Shown piece by piece: positions 34,670 through 62,815 of a stretch of 64,000 nucleotides of DNA; position 1 is the stretch's first letter; every line of letters begins with the position of its first letter. The notes under the pieces are model-generated. The model made no database searches and was not told the DNA's origin. It saw nothing but the letters and a program-made list of their open reading frames with translations. The translations under genes and the position numbers were made by a program. Origin of the DNA: Osedax fenrisi. Lineage: Eukaryota > Annelida > Polychaeta > Sabellida > Siboglinidae. The DNA lies in NCBI GenBank assembly GCA_964019155.1, contig OZ025243.1:14130944-14194943 (forward strand), in the 5' to 3' direction.

Positions 34670-34841
34670 AAGATGTATATATATAGTATACTAAGATGTA
34701 TCTATTAAGAAAATTCTGTATTTGTAATTGTATCTACTATGATATTTTTAAAAGTAATTGTAGTAGTATCTATTATAAGAAAAAGGTGTGTAATTGTAAT
34801 TGTATCTATTATATATTTTTTGAGTATCGTGCCCAGCTCTG
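34670..34841 (-). mobile_element. solo left end of hAT family 1
   Basis: Reverse complement of about 170 bp of the left terminus of the elements at 1973 and 4943: it ends ...GAGTATCGTGCCCAGCTCTG and carries the TAGATAC-type subterminal repeats. No right end is present nearby. Confidence 0.85.
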
Positions 34842-36293
34842 ATTATAAGTTTAATTAACATATAATTATATATGTGTCATTAATGAAAAAAAAATATTTG
34901 TAAAATATAATTTCTCTAATTTTTAAATTATTGTCGTTTAGTGTTATATGTAGACATTTAAATTCTAATGACATAAGTTACACTAATAGTTAATAGTATT
35001 AACTTAATACTCACTATAGCCATTGTTCCATTGTTCCATATATGGTATACGTACTATAGTACTATAGTATATCCTGCATATAGGTTAAAGTAATATATTT
35101 CTCCTTACTTTAAATGTACCCCATATATATATATAATAATAATAATAATAATCAGAATTTAGGTATGACCATGGTAAACGAAGAGGCGCTATGCTTATCT
35201 AGTCGTTTACCTATTTCACTTTCCTATACGACAATTATGAGGAGAAAATTATATTAAAAGTAAAATAAAAATAAATAAAATATTTAGAGTTAAAGTTAGT
35301 AAAAGAAATATATATGTATATAAAATATATACACAAAATATATACAAAAATATATGTTAAAAAACAAATTATAGATAAAATTTAATTATTTAGTAACCTA
35401 TTAGAATAATACACTTATAAAAATACGATATATTTAATCATTACAATTATAACCAGAGTAGCCAACAGTAATTGAAATTAATGAGGATATATGGTGTATC
35501 AACTTCAGGGGTATGGGTTCGTCAGGTCCAATGCCTTAGGGATCCTATTTGTACCAATAATAAGAACACTGGCAATACTTTCCTCTCAGTAAAAGTATAT
35601 CCCTTTCCCCGAAACGTACCATACCACACAATTACAAAAACATCAGACACTCCGTCACCAAAAAAACACAATATAAATTAGTTAAAATGTTACTATAAAT
35701 GTATATTCATATAGATTACTTTTTTAAATTGTTAAACAATATAAATATTTTTAAAAAAACTCCCCATAATGCCATTCATCATGTAAATAAAATTTGAGAG
35801 AAGATAAATAAATAAAATAATTAAAATATAATCAAAATTAAAACAAAATAATTAGGTAATTAAACAAAACGTAAAAAACACAATACAAAGCTATACAACT
35901 ACAACCACACTTAATATACAATAATAATACAATACACAAAAATAATCACTTACAATTTCATATTAATTATATAGACCTCAAGAAAATTTAAATTAAAAAA
36001 TAAAATATTAAAAATACACATAAGTTAAAGGTTTTAAAAACAGTTAAAAGGTTTAAAAAAATAATATTTTATTTTATGGTTTTTTTTATATATTAAAAAA
36101 TATATTTATGTAAATTCTAAAGTTTAAATATCCTTAGTTTAATTATCATTAGTTAAATATGTATCCTTAGTCAAAGAGTTATCATTAGTTAAATATGTAT
36201 CCTTAGTCAAAGTGTTATCATTAGTTATCATTAGTAAATATGTCTATTCAAAAATTTCAATTAATCTATAGATGTATAGTACATACAATTTTA
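34842..36293. other. AT-rich interval; includes probable 3' part of LINE C
   Basis: No convincing gene. Bases nearest 36294 carry repeated AGTTAAATATGTATCCTTAGTC units (36130-36245) and are probably the LINE C 3' UTR and tail. A (AAT)n run lies at 35133-35152. A 69-codon plus-strand frame at 35472-35681 is mildly less AT-rich but has no recognisable feature. Confidence 0.5.
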
Positions 36294-38175
36294 TTATAGA
36301 TAGTGATTTATATATCGTTTTTTCAAATTCCGTTTTAATACTGATTTCGATAGATAAGTTTTAAAAGAATTTTCTAAATTATTCCATAATATAGGTCCGT
36401 TATAAAATATACTAAAATATTTTATTTGTAACCTATATGATGGTATTATAAATTTATATTGACTTCTTTGACTATAGTTATTTTTTTTTAGAAAAAATAT
36501 AGATTTATATGGAGATGTTGATTTACTATTTAAAACATCATACATAATTAATATTGTTTTACATTTATATATATCCTTAAATTTCAAAATATTTAAAGAA
36601 TTATAAAATTCATCAGTATTAATTCTATTATGTAAATTATAAATAGCACGTATAGCTCTATTTTGTAATATAATAATCCTATTTATATTTGATTTATATG
36701 TATTACCCCATATAGTTATACAATAACTAAGATTAGGTAGGATAAAAGCATTATATAATAATTTAAGTGATTTTATACTTAATGAAAATTTTAGTTTATG
36801 TAATATTGCAATGAATTTTGATACTCTTTTGCAAATATAATCAATGTGAGCTTTCCAGTTAAGTTTATCATCAATATACATTCCTAAAAATGTATAGCAT
36901 TCTACTCTATTCAATAGTTTATTATCAATATAAATATTATTATCAAAATAATGTTTATTTATATTATCAATTATTATATAGCAAGATTTTTCAATATTTA
37001 TTGTTAATTTATTCATAATAAGCCAATTTTTTAATTTTATAAGTTCATTAGTAACTAAAGAATTAAGATTATTAATATTTTTATTTTTAAAAATAATATT
37101 AGTATCATCAGCAAATGAAATAATTGAACATTTATTAGAAAATAAATGCAAGTCATTCATAAATAATATAAATAGTATTGGCCCCAGAACTGAACCCTGA
37201 GGAACTCCATAATTAATATTTTTTATATCTGACTCATTATTAAAATATACAGTTTTTTGTTTCCTATCATTTAAATAACTGCAAAAAAAATCTAAAGTAA
37301 CACCTCTAAAACCATAATTTGATAATTTATTTAATATAATGTCATGATTAATTGTATCAAAAGCTTTCTTGAGGTCTATAGAAACAATTGAAGAAATATA
37401 TTTTTCCTCAAGATTTCTAATTAAGTCATTCATTAACATATTTATTGCAACGGATGTATCTATATTTTTTTGAAAACCAAATTGTGATTTATGTATTAAG
37501 TCATATTTGTCAATAAAAGATATCATTCTAATTTTTATAATTTTTTCAAATATCTTTGCAAATTGAGATATCAATGAAATTGGTCTATAATTTGTAATAT
37601 TAGATGTATCTCCATTTTTAAATAATGGAATGACTTTAGAAATCTTGAGTATATTAGGAAATTTTCCTTTAGATATCGAAAGATTAAATAGATATTCTAG
37701 AATAGGCGAAATTACATATATTGTTTTTTTCAAGATATCCATATTTATATGAAATAAATCATTTGATTTTTTATTTTTTGAATTTTCAACTATATTTATA
37801 ATTTCCGTTTTATTAGTAGGATAAAAGAAAAAAGTATTATTATTTACTAATTTAGATGGAAAGTTGTATATATTATTACTATTTCTAATATTAATATTAT
37901 CTGCTAATTTTCTACCTATATTACAAAAATAATCATTAAATGAATTAGCAGTTTGCTTATATTCAATTGGCGAATTATTATTAAATGGACATTTTATATT
38001 AGCATTGTTATTGGGATTAAGTAATTTATTTACAACTTTCCACTTATTTTTAGAATCGTTATTATCAATTTTTTCTTCAAAATGTTTTTTTTTTGAATAT
38101 CTAATGATTTTAGTTAGTATATTTTTGTACTTTATATATCTATTTTTTATATCCGTCGAATTTTGAATTTTGTAT
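36294..38175 (-). CDS. LINE C (CR1/L2-like) reverse transcriptase, 5'-truncated
   Basis: One frame of about 627 codons stays open from a (TA)n run at 38175 to the stop at 36294; the first ATG is at 37742 but coding sequence clearly precedes it (NKWKVVNKLLNPNNN, ANSFNDYFCNIGRKLADN). Polymerase motifs: SKVIPLFKNGDTSNITNYRP, SIVSIDLKKAFDTINHD (motif A), NYGVPQGSVLGPILFI (motif B), ISFADDTNII (motif C, FADD), FLGMYIDDKLNWKAHI, and the C-terminal RAIRAIYNL and LWNNLENSFKTYL. No stop or shift is seen in the polymerase, so it is young. The codon use is extremely AT-biased, unlike LINE A and RTE here. It is typical of a 5'-truncated insertion. Confidence 0.92.
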
Positions 38176-38800
38176 ATATATATATATTACTATAGTAATA
38201 TATTAGCAAATGACTAATTAGTAATCTTAAAATATTGTAATCTATTTTGTAGTATGGCTGTCACTAATATATGTAAACATGGATATTATTTACTTTTTAA
38301 TATACAATTAATTGTATTAATAATTAATTATATTAATAAAAATACGATCGAAATTCGGAAAAATTCTTTAGAGTAATTTATAATCGGGAAATATCGCTTT
38401 TTATGTAATTAGTTTCTTTGTATCATGCAATGTATAGACATTAATTGTCTGCGTATCCCTAGCGTATTATCAGCTGATAAGCCCGTCTCAGCATAAACAA
38501 TGGCAACGTTTGAATATCTACGCATAAGTCACACAATTGTATATATAAAATATTCTGTATACCGAAATATATCGCAAAAATGTATATGGTAAAATAATTA
38601 TATATATATGTATATATATATATATATATAAATATATATACATTAATAAGAGAAATTTCAATAAAATGGTTACAGTTAACCGAGTAGAAAAGTCACCATT
38701 CAAACATATATTGCTTATTGTATACACATCCTATACGCGTACAATAGTTATATTATGAACGTGTAGAAGAAGTCGTAACGTGTCGGGCAATAACCGCAGA
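38176..38800. other. AT-rich interval, no gene seen
   Basis: Short (TA)n pieces at about 38612-38640. No coding frame is supported. Confidence 0.5.
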
Positions 38801-38804
38801 GTAT

Positions 38805-38884
38805 CACGTGATAAATACACTATCGAATGAGACGTGTTAACTAAGTTAACCAGTCACGTGGTCCATCTCGCATCGTGTCACGTG
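38805..38884. promoter_or_regulatory. cluster of three CACGTG E-boxes
   Basis: CACGTG occurs at 38805-38810, 38855-38860 and 38879-38884. The last sits in the palindrome GTCACGTGAC, the form preferred by MiT/TFE-type bHLH-zip factors. The surrounding 130 bp is less AT-rich than the neighbourhood and contains no frame. Regulatory function is inferred only from clustering. Confidence 0.35.
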
Positions 38885-38899
38885 ACCGTATTTCCCAAC

Positions 38900-39539
38900 A
38901 AATATCAATATACTAAGTTAACAATACGCAGCACAAACATACACTATTGCAATAGGACACGTAATAAACACACATCTCATTAAAATATACTATATCTATA
39001 CCATATTGGTATACCTCATTATAATGTATGTATACATATATGTATACAATAGATTCTATAGAATAAAGGTTTGTAGATTTCCAGATATTTCCAGAACTCC
39101 CCATTAACTATGGCAGTCTAGAATCTAGACTCTAGATTAAATCTACATATAGAGTGCATACATATATTGTATAACATAACATTACATATGTTATCTCCCT
39201 TCGGGTTTATAAGTTAAGTTAGTATTGTAAGAGCATTAAGTTCGAATTTTTAAATACCTATACCTATATGTTATAGATATATAGATATATAGATATATCT
39301 TATTATATTTATTTGTAAATTATTATTCATATATATAATTATATATATATATGTTCTCTTTTAATTAATTAATTATATTTATTATCTAATTATTAAATTA
39401 CGAAATATTAATTAAAATTCGTAAAAATAACTCAATATAATAATATCATAATATCAGGGAGTAGGATTATAATAGATATTGTGAATAATAACTGATAGGT
39501 TTTTATTGTTTAATTACTATTAATAATTAATAGCTATAG

Positions 39540-39590
<51 letters not shown>

Positions 39591-40084
39591 ATATAGAGAC
39601 TATAGTCTCCGTCTGTTCTTCTCTGATTAGACTGTCTACAAACAAATATTCATAATTATCAGATATCCGATTACATATCGAATATTTTGCATATATATAT
39701 ATATATATAGGATTGCAAATATATATGTTTGTATACATATTAAAATTATAATGACAGGAGTCATAACAATGATTGTTCCAGCCAAATATGGCGTGTGGCA
39801 TACCATGTTTGACCAGGTTATCATATCAGTTACAAACCACGCCTCCATTACGTCACTAGTGAACATGCATCGTTTTCATTGTTTATAAACCAAAAAGTAT
39901 CATTAATTATACAATATAAATATAATATAATAATAATAAAATATTGTATATGCATTATCATGATAATTAAATATAAGTTTATATTTTCGTACTCACTGAT
40001 ATAAGTGTAATAGTTTCATTGATACAAGTGTATATACTAATATGTATATATATATATTATCATTATTATGATATATTTTTGTTG
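38900..40084. other. AT-rich interval with one ambiguous exon-like block
   Basis: Contains (TA)n at 39541-39584. At 39757-39850 the sequence is GC-richer and open on both strands. Plus reads TMIVPAKYGVWHTMFDQ before a GTTATC; minus reads DVMEAWFVTDMITWSNM before GTATGC. The strand cannot be decided, so no exon is called. Confidence 0.45.
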
Positions 40085-40760
40085 TGGATATAACGTGGAG
40101 AGCTCAGTTTCCGTAGAATCCTCGGCCCATGTGCAGATTTCTTCATCTATATCCGTAGTGTTACGTGATGAATTGAATTGAGGTGGTGATGTGGCGATTC
40201 TAACTCCAATCCACCGGCTCCCCAGGTGACGGATAGGGGAACGGCCATTATATATAATCGTTAGCTGCGAATAACCAATAAGCGGTGCCGGACAAAATCC
40301 AGGTTACCCCTTGGCAATACATAGTACCTGTTTAGCCACCCGAGCAGGGTTACGCAAATGGGTATGGAGTAGCGACCGCACATTTTATTTAGTTACCGAA
40401 AATAAACAAGACTACTCTTCAAACAACAATTTCATTCTAGCTCGGTGGACGTCATGAAATTCCTACTCATGTTGCAGTCGAAAATTAACTACTGAGTCAA
40501 ACTCAAATTCAAATTAATATTCAAATTCAAATTCATCAGACCTCCTACAACCTCGAGATTATAGGAGATCTGATATTAGGCAGTTGTTTTTCAGTAATAA
40601 TGGAAGAGCCATACTTATATGAAGAATAGTTATATCTAATTGGGAAGTTATAGTGAGTCATGCTTCTAGTGAAGGAGGACATAGAGGAGAGCAGGAATTC
40701 GTAATGCACATGACTTGGTTTGATATTAAGTGTGGGAGGTATAAATAATTTAAGTTTTTG
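40085..40760. other. GC-richer non-coding block, possible retroelement leader
   Basis: Roughly 650 bp that contrasts with the AT-rich surroundings (for example CCACCGGCTCCCCAGGTGAC, AGCCACCCGAGCAGGG, ATGGGTATGGAGTAGCGACC). All frames are interrupted. A short ATTCAAATTCAAATT-type repeat lies at 40501-40538. It looks like a once-functional untranslated or 5' retroelement region rather than a gene, perhaps an RTE leader; I could not tie it to an element by sequence alone. Confidence 0.4.
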
Positions 40761-42158
40761 TAGAGTAAATGGAAAGTGTTAAATTTAGGAATAAGTAAAA
40801 AGAACTTTATTAACTTTTTACTCATATTATGTTAACTTATCAAAGAAGTTTATTCGTCATTTGGATGTAATAATATAGTTTCATATGATTTAGTATTATA
40901 TAAAACTAATTGTTCTATGTTTTTCATCCATTTTCTCTTTATAATTATTATTGATATTTTTATTCTTGTTATGTAATACAACTGTATCTATATGTTATCT
41001 AGTATATATTCTTTAGCGTAATATATATATACATATATATATATATTATTACAAATACAAAAAAAAATAATACACTACTCTTAAAACTACTGTAGGTATA
41101 CCTATTGTAGTAATATATTACATAATCATTATTATTCTTATATATATATATTATTATGTTTACATTCTAAATTGTTTGAAATTATTAATATATTAAGGTT
41201 ACAAATTTTCTAGTAACTTTATAACATTAAATATTAATACATATATTCCATATTGTCTATTATTGTGTATCACTATACCTATCCTTGTTTATCTAAACAC
41301 TATCCCGTTACGTTATATCAACATTACTATTAATAATGCATATCGTATAATGATGAATGGCATATTATATCGATTATCAATAGTATTGTATAAGTATACT
41401 TAAATTACATAAATAATATTATTCATTATTCGTTCGCTGATAGAGTCTTCTAATTAATTATTTTATCAACTTTATTATTGTAAAAAATATAGATCCCTGG
41501 TCATTCTTTAATTGTTGTTATAAACATAGTTATCTTAAGGGGATTATATATATATATTATTATGTGATTATGTTTACATTACCATATAATTCAAGTAATG
41601 GTTGGAGGTGCGAGTTAAATTATGATTAATATGTTTATTTTAACAACAAATTTTTATTAAATATTTTCCATGTTTAATATCTTATACATACATTTGTAAA
41701 ATTCTCATATTATTTTTGTGTATATATATAGTGTTTTATGAACGTAATAGATATAATAATTATTTGATATTTGTATGTATTATATTTACTTACATTTTAT
41801 ATATTAAACTTTAAATGTAATTTTCTCAATTTTTACTCTTTCACTTATTATTAATAAGTTATTAATCACATGTCCACTTCTTTTTTGAATTTTATTATTT
41901 ATATCTAAAATGTTTACTGTAAATGTATAACATATACATATATATGAATCCTGTTAGATTTATTATTATATTTTATATTAATTAAATAAATGATGATAAA
42001 CTTGCATTTTAATGAAAAAAATTTAAATATATACTTAACTAATTGAGACTATTTTTTTACACCATTTTAAATTATTTACATTTATATAAAGAAAGATCCC
42101 TATATGATGGAGGAAAGAATATGTTAAATAAACAAAATGTAAGTAATTAAATCTATTA
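40761..42158. other. AT-rich interval, no gene seen
   Basis: Uniformly AT-rich with short TA runs; nothing to annotate on either strand. Confidence 0.6.
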
Positions 42159-43725
42159 GGGGAAAGTAACCTAATACGGACACTTTAACAATAAATCATC
42201 TTAACTTTTATGACTCAATATTTGTATTCAAAAATTACAATATATACATATTATATGATTATAGATATTATTGTGATTTTAAAATGTTATTTAATCTTTT
42301 AATTCCATAGATAACGGGGTGTCCTTATTCGGTACCCGTGTCAGAATACGGACAGTGTCCGTCGGAGACCCTATGTTATAATATGGACACCCTATTTACC
42401 ACTAGATAAACTATATATTATTGATGAATCAATCAGACAAATTACAAATTACAATCCTACATTATATATAATTAATTTTGTGAACAATTTATTCTAATTT
42501 AATTAGTTAATAATTTATTTATTTTTATTATTTAGTTAATTAATAATACAATTTAATATATAAATAATAACAATTTTAGATTTAGCTTTATTGGTGGTAT
42601 TAATATTATAAAGCACGAGATTTTTATGAAAATCAGATTAGTTCATACGCTTCGCGCTGATTGGTTATAAGATGTCCGTATTAAGACATATAGAGTGTCC
42701 GTATACTAATATATTAAGGACTTATATGACCTCTATATGTATATATGACTCTATATGTATATATGCTTATAACTTAATGAATATTTGATAACAAATATAG
42801 AAACTATATATATCATTTTAGAATTCTTTATTTTATAATAATACAGTATTATATTTTATATAATATCGATACATTTGTATATTCTTGAGAAGGTTTTAAG
42901 TTGAAATTTTTTTTCATATATTTAAAAACGTAATAAAAAAATCACTTTATTGGATATATCAGTATATTTTGAATAATTAAAATATAAAAAATACTTTTTA
43001 GGCTATTTATATAATTATGAATATTTTATTAATTAACATTTTTTTGTAGGATTTATGGTTTCTGAGATACCGAGAATTTCCGTATTCACTATATTATTAA
43101 CAAATAAAGCATTCTAAAAGTATATATATAATTTCTATATTTGTTATCAAATATTCATTAAGTTATAAGCATATATCTAGAGGTCATATAAGTCCCTAAT
43201 ACGGATACTCTATGTCTTAATACGGACACCCTATAACCAATCAGCTCGCAGCGTATGAACTAATCTGATTGTCCTAAAAACCGCGTGCGTTATAATATTA
43301 ATGCCACCAATAAAACTAAATATAAAATTTATATTATTTAGATATTTAAATTGTATTATTAATTAAAAAAATTATCAAAAATAAATTATTAACTAATTAA
43401 ATTAGAATAAATTATTCATAAAATGAATTATAAATATTGTAATTGTATTTATCTGATTGATTCATCAATAATATATAGTTTATCTATTGGTACATATGTA
43501 TCTATTGGGTGTCTGTATTATAACAAGGGTAACCGTATTCGGACATGGGTACCGAATACGGACACTCCATTATCTATGGAATTAAAAGATTAAATAAAAT
43601 TATAAAATCACCATAATACATATAATCATATAATATTAATATATTGTAATTTTTGAATAAAAATAACGAATCATAAAATATTAAGACCATTTATTAGTAG
43701 AGTGTCCGTATTGAGATACTTTCCC
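42159..43725. mobile_element. large foldback element (MITE-like), two arms of about 600 bp
   Basis: Begins GGGGAAAGTAACCTAATACG and ends with the inverted CAATACGG..ACTTTCCC counterpart (CGTATTGAGATACTTTCCC). Both sides have TTA (42156-42158 and 43726-43728). Inverted similarity extends deep into the element: AATTCCATAGATAACGGGGT versus its complement near 43570, GTATATCC-free TAGATAAACTATATATTATT near 42402 and 43480, ACCTCTATATG and GGTCATATAAGT near the centre. ATACGGACAC-type motifs recur at least ten times. TTA duplications with GGG-starting ends fit PIF/Harbinger-derived elements. There is no transposase. Confidence 0.82.
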
Positions 43726-43728
43726 TTA

Positions 43729-44945
43729 GGTATAATACATATATGTAATATATATTTTTAATAATTGTAAATCATAGAGTATATCATATAGTATATCATA
43801 TAGACTATATAGACTATATGATATAGTGATTATAATATAATTTATTTATATAAATACATTTAATTGGATATAAATATCTACTTGTTGTACGTACAGTGTA
43901 CAATGTACGTCGTACATTGTACGTTGATTCAAAGTCGGTGATTTACTTATAAGATATATATATCAATTGATTAAATTCTATTATGGTAAAAATAACAATT
44001 AATATTTAAATACTACGTAAGTTTTACCTAGTCTTACAATAGGAATTACCTACCTTGGAAAACATTACAAAATAATGATCAATACAATATCATATCAATG
44101 TAGGTAAATCCTAATAATAATAATCCCAATCCTAATAATAAAATACTAAAACGTTGTTTATATTCTTATAAATAAATATAATAATATTAGAGTATCGTAT
44201 ATGCAATGATGGGCACCGATCCTTTTTTGTATGGATCGGGATCGAGATCGCCGATCCCTATCCATTTCCAAATCCCGATCCTCTATTGCTTAAGACAGGT
44301 AGGTCTACGCCGATCAATGATCGCGATCCTTCCCATCACTGGCTAGATGTATATCCGTATAAGGTAGACATTTTCATCCGAATATATATTGTATTATCAC
44401 CCCTATATACTTGTATTTAATAGCAAATAATTACACCTGAGAGAGAAGATTCTCGAAACTTAAATTTATAAATACTTTCTATGAAATTATCTGACATAAT
44501 AAATACATTCAAGGCTGGACAAATTATCTTTAGAATCAAAGCTACTTTATTAAATAGTTATATTATAATAACTTGGTTGAGAGGAAATAAAAATAAAATG
44601 AATAAAATAATCAAATAAACCTATATAAATGATTATACCTATATCATTTTTATTTTTTATTATTTTATTTAGGATGAAATCCTATAACTTATCAAATATG
44701 TATAGCCACTAGAGTATGGGATTATATATAGATACATTAGATATACCCCGCTCAATGTCTATGAAAATATTATATTTCAATGATTTTAAGGAGCACCTTA
44801 ATATATATTTACATCCACAGCGTGAAGGAGATCACCTCTATATAGTATACTTATTTTAAAGAAGAACAATAATTTTTTTAAACTCCAACTTTAAAGCTTT
44901 TACATATTTTTAAATAATGTGATCACACTTATACTATCTTACATC

Positions 44946-44979
<34 letters not shown>

Positions 44980-45707
44980 CGACTAGTTATAGATATGTTA
45001 GTTATTGATAGAATTATTCTAGTATTATGCCAGTATTAGCTATTATTATGTTATACAATTATTTTGGCCCACATACATTTTGTTGGCTCAGCATGTATCA
45101 ATACCTACTATAACCTCGAAGTTATAAGAGGCCTTGCATGTATCCAATTATAACCCCCTTGTTTATTCTTGCCAATAGTATTATAATCAAAATTTGAAAT
45201 AGCCAAATTATTCATTGTTATAATATTGCCCTAATTACAAAATTTCAAATAAATATATTAAATATTGAATACGTTATTACAAATAATCATTTATGGGTCG
45301 GTAATTGGAGAATTTCCTCTATATTTTGGTAATTTTAAATTAAATTAAATGTAGTCATAATATCAATTGATGACGTTAACGTTATTGTTTTTAAATATTA
45401 TATTGATACTATAAGTATGGTATTATGATATTGATATATATTGTAATATTATGTATGATAATAACTACACAATACGTAAACTATATTTTTGTTATTAAAA
45501 TACCAAAGCTAATTCCGAAAATAATCTTAAAAATTATTTATTTAAAAAATTACTAATATTATATTAGAGGGATGATTTCATTTGTCTTATCATTAGTCTA
45601 ATATCTTTGAAATTAAATAAAATAAACATCCATGTTATGAAATTCATTTTGTTTAATTGTTTTTATCTATTTTAAAATTATTATTTAAAGATTTTAATGT
45701 ATTTATA
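43729..45707. other. AT-rich interval upstream of the bZIP gene
   Basis: Contains palindromes (GTACAATGTACGTCGTACAT near 43898), a small MITE at 44204, and at 45150-45320 a deleted relative of the 22640 foldback family (CCCCCTTGTTTATTCTTGCC, TTTATGGGTCGGTAATTGG). No TATA box or CpG island can be singled out as the promoter of the gene starting at 45708. Confidence 0.5.
44204..44341. mobile_element. 138-bp MITE with CA(A/G)TGATGGG ends
   Basis: Left end CAATGATGGGCACCGATCC and right end GATCCTTCCCATCACTG are near-inverted copies. The interior is filled with GATCG/CGATC palindromes (GATCGGGATCGAGATCG). Flanking octamers CGTATATG and GCTAGATG agree at five of eight positions. Probably a hAT-type MITE. 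Confidence 0.7.
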
Positions 45708-60883
<15,176 letters not shown>

Positions 60884-61830
60884 AAGTGGGCTAAAGTACG
60901 GTGTGTTAGGCCTAGTTAATCTTGCGCCACCATTAAAAAGTTTCGTATTGAAATTCGTTAATTTTTTATCGAACTAGAATTATATAATATTTATCGTACC
61001 TCGCTCTAAACTTATATCTGATAATGTGAAACTCTAGTTTGTATCTAGCGGGTATTACTTAGAAGTCCATTAAAAGTATTATTTGTTCTGTTATATTTAC
61101 AGTTGCTGTATCGTATATGATATATTTAGGAACATGTATAATATCACCAACATATTCTAGTTTTAAATATTTAAGTATATAATTGTCTGTGTAATTTATT
61201 ACAGTATACTAAATATAAATGTGTGCTCTACGACATACGTATATTCAGGAATTTATATTATTAGTTTATATTATTGATTTGATAGCGTATTTATTTTAAT
61301 TATACTTTACAACATATCACATACTAGTTTTTAAAGCGCATGTGTATATTTCTATTCTGAATATTGCCACACTCTAAAGCTGCTTCGTTCACACCAATAA
61401 ACAGTCTGATATCGGCCCAATTTTTATAGCCCAATATCGTCGAACATAAAAATCGGATGATTTTTGTGTTAACAGTCGATATTTGGCAGGTTGACGCAAG
61501 TCTTATTCTTGCGTTTATATATAAATTACTAAATATGAAATCTTAAATATTAGCTTTCCCGATGTCTAGTAGATGTTTTATAACGTATGAGGTGAAGTAA
61601 CCAATATCGTGCTTTATTTCTAGTGTGAAAGTAGCTTTTTATGAAATCTTAGATTCTTGTTAATAAATATATTTTTATTATATTTATTTTGTACGGGCAT
61701 AGGTTGATATAATCAACATTTTGATATTTAAAAAAAATTGTGGATTTTAGTCTAAATATTTTATAAATATATAGAAACTATTTTAGATTTACAACAAATA
61801 TATCTACCACTATTGAATTTGTAATAATAT

Positions 61831-61864
<34 letters not shown>

Positions 61865-62525
61865 ATATATGTATATGTGTTATGATTAATAGAGTAATAC
61901 ATTAATAGATATATCATAGATGGTGATCAGGTAATACTATTTGGAATGTTGACTTATTTATATTATTATTATTTACTAAATTGTGATTATAATTTATCGT
62001 TCAAGTTATTTTATTAAGGGAATAAAATAAATACAATGAATTACATACGCTGTTTGTTATTTGCTTATAATTCAAAGTTGTTACAAACATTAGTAATCAT
62101 GTATTATCATTGCATTAGGTTAATAACCCATTACACTTTATCTCGTAATGTTGACTTTATTTAAAAAAATTTACAAATTGAAAATTAAATATATTATATT
62201 TATATAACATAATTTGATAAATTATCACACTGTGTGTTTACGTGTGTATATTCTCATATTCTCAACCATATAACCATTAGATTAATCATCACTAACAATT
62301 AATGTTAATTTCCTATATAATTTCAATAATCTTAAATTACCTAAATATAATTTATAAAAAAAGATCGAGAAAATGTAATAAATAATTTGTTACTTTGACA
62401 TTTTATTTAAAATGCACCCACAATACTATTAATATAGATGGAGCTATCATTATCATTAGTTATAATGCAGAGGTAGCCTTCCCAGTGTTCCTTAAATTAG
62501 CTATAATTCAAAAATAATAGATATT
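60884..62525. other. AT-rich interval, no exon recognised
   Basis: Apart from the MITE at 61375 and (TA)n near 61830-61870, no coding frame with splice sites was found, including any hydrophobic exon that could extend the bZIP protein. Confidence 0.5.
61375..61641. mobile_element. MITE, GATATCGG family, copy 2
   Basis: Left end CTAAAGCTGCTTCGTTCACA and right end GTGTGAAAGTAGCTTTTTA are imperfect inverted copies. The interior has GATATCGGCCCAATTTTTAT and ATAAAAATCGGATGATTTTT like copy 1. Confidence 0.72.
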
Positions 62526-62815
62526 ACTATATATTGTTATTTGTTCTGTTATATTTATTTTTGAAGAATCCTTTCATCCCATCCAGGAATTTAAATGAAC
62601 TTTTCACTTATAACCATATGGCTCTAATGTACCTTCGAAGCCACTCATTTTGTAGACAATTATATAAGTTCACTTCTAAATATTATTTGAAGATCTATTT
62701 TAATCCGAGTTTTATTACATGTAGGGGAGAGTGGGGTTGTATGAACAGGTGTCTTACCTATTTTATGGGTCCTGATGGAGCATCAACCCGTGCCCTACTG
62801 CATGTGTGTGCTTAA
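62526..62815 (-). mobile_element. SINE, copy 3
   Basis: Body segments TCCTTTCATCCCATCCAGGA, CACTTATAACCATATGGCTC and CTTCGAAGCC match copy 1. After the TTTTATTACATGTAGGGGAG module shared with copy 2, a diverged tRNA head follows (CATCAACCCGTGCCCTACTG, compared with CGAACCCGTGTCCTACTG in copy 1). The B box is mutated. Confidence 0.75.
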
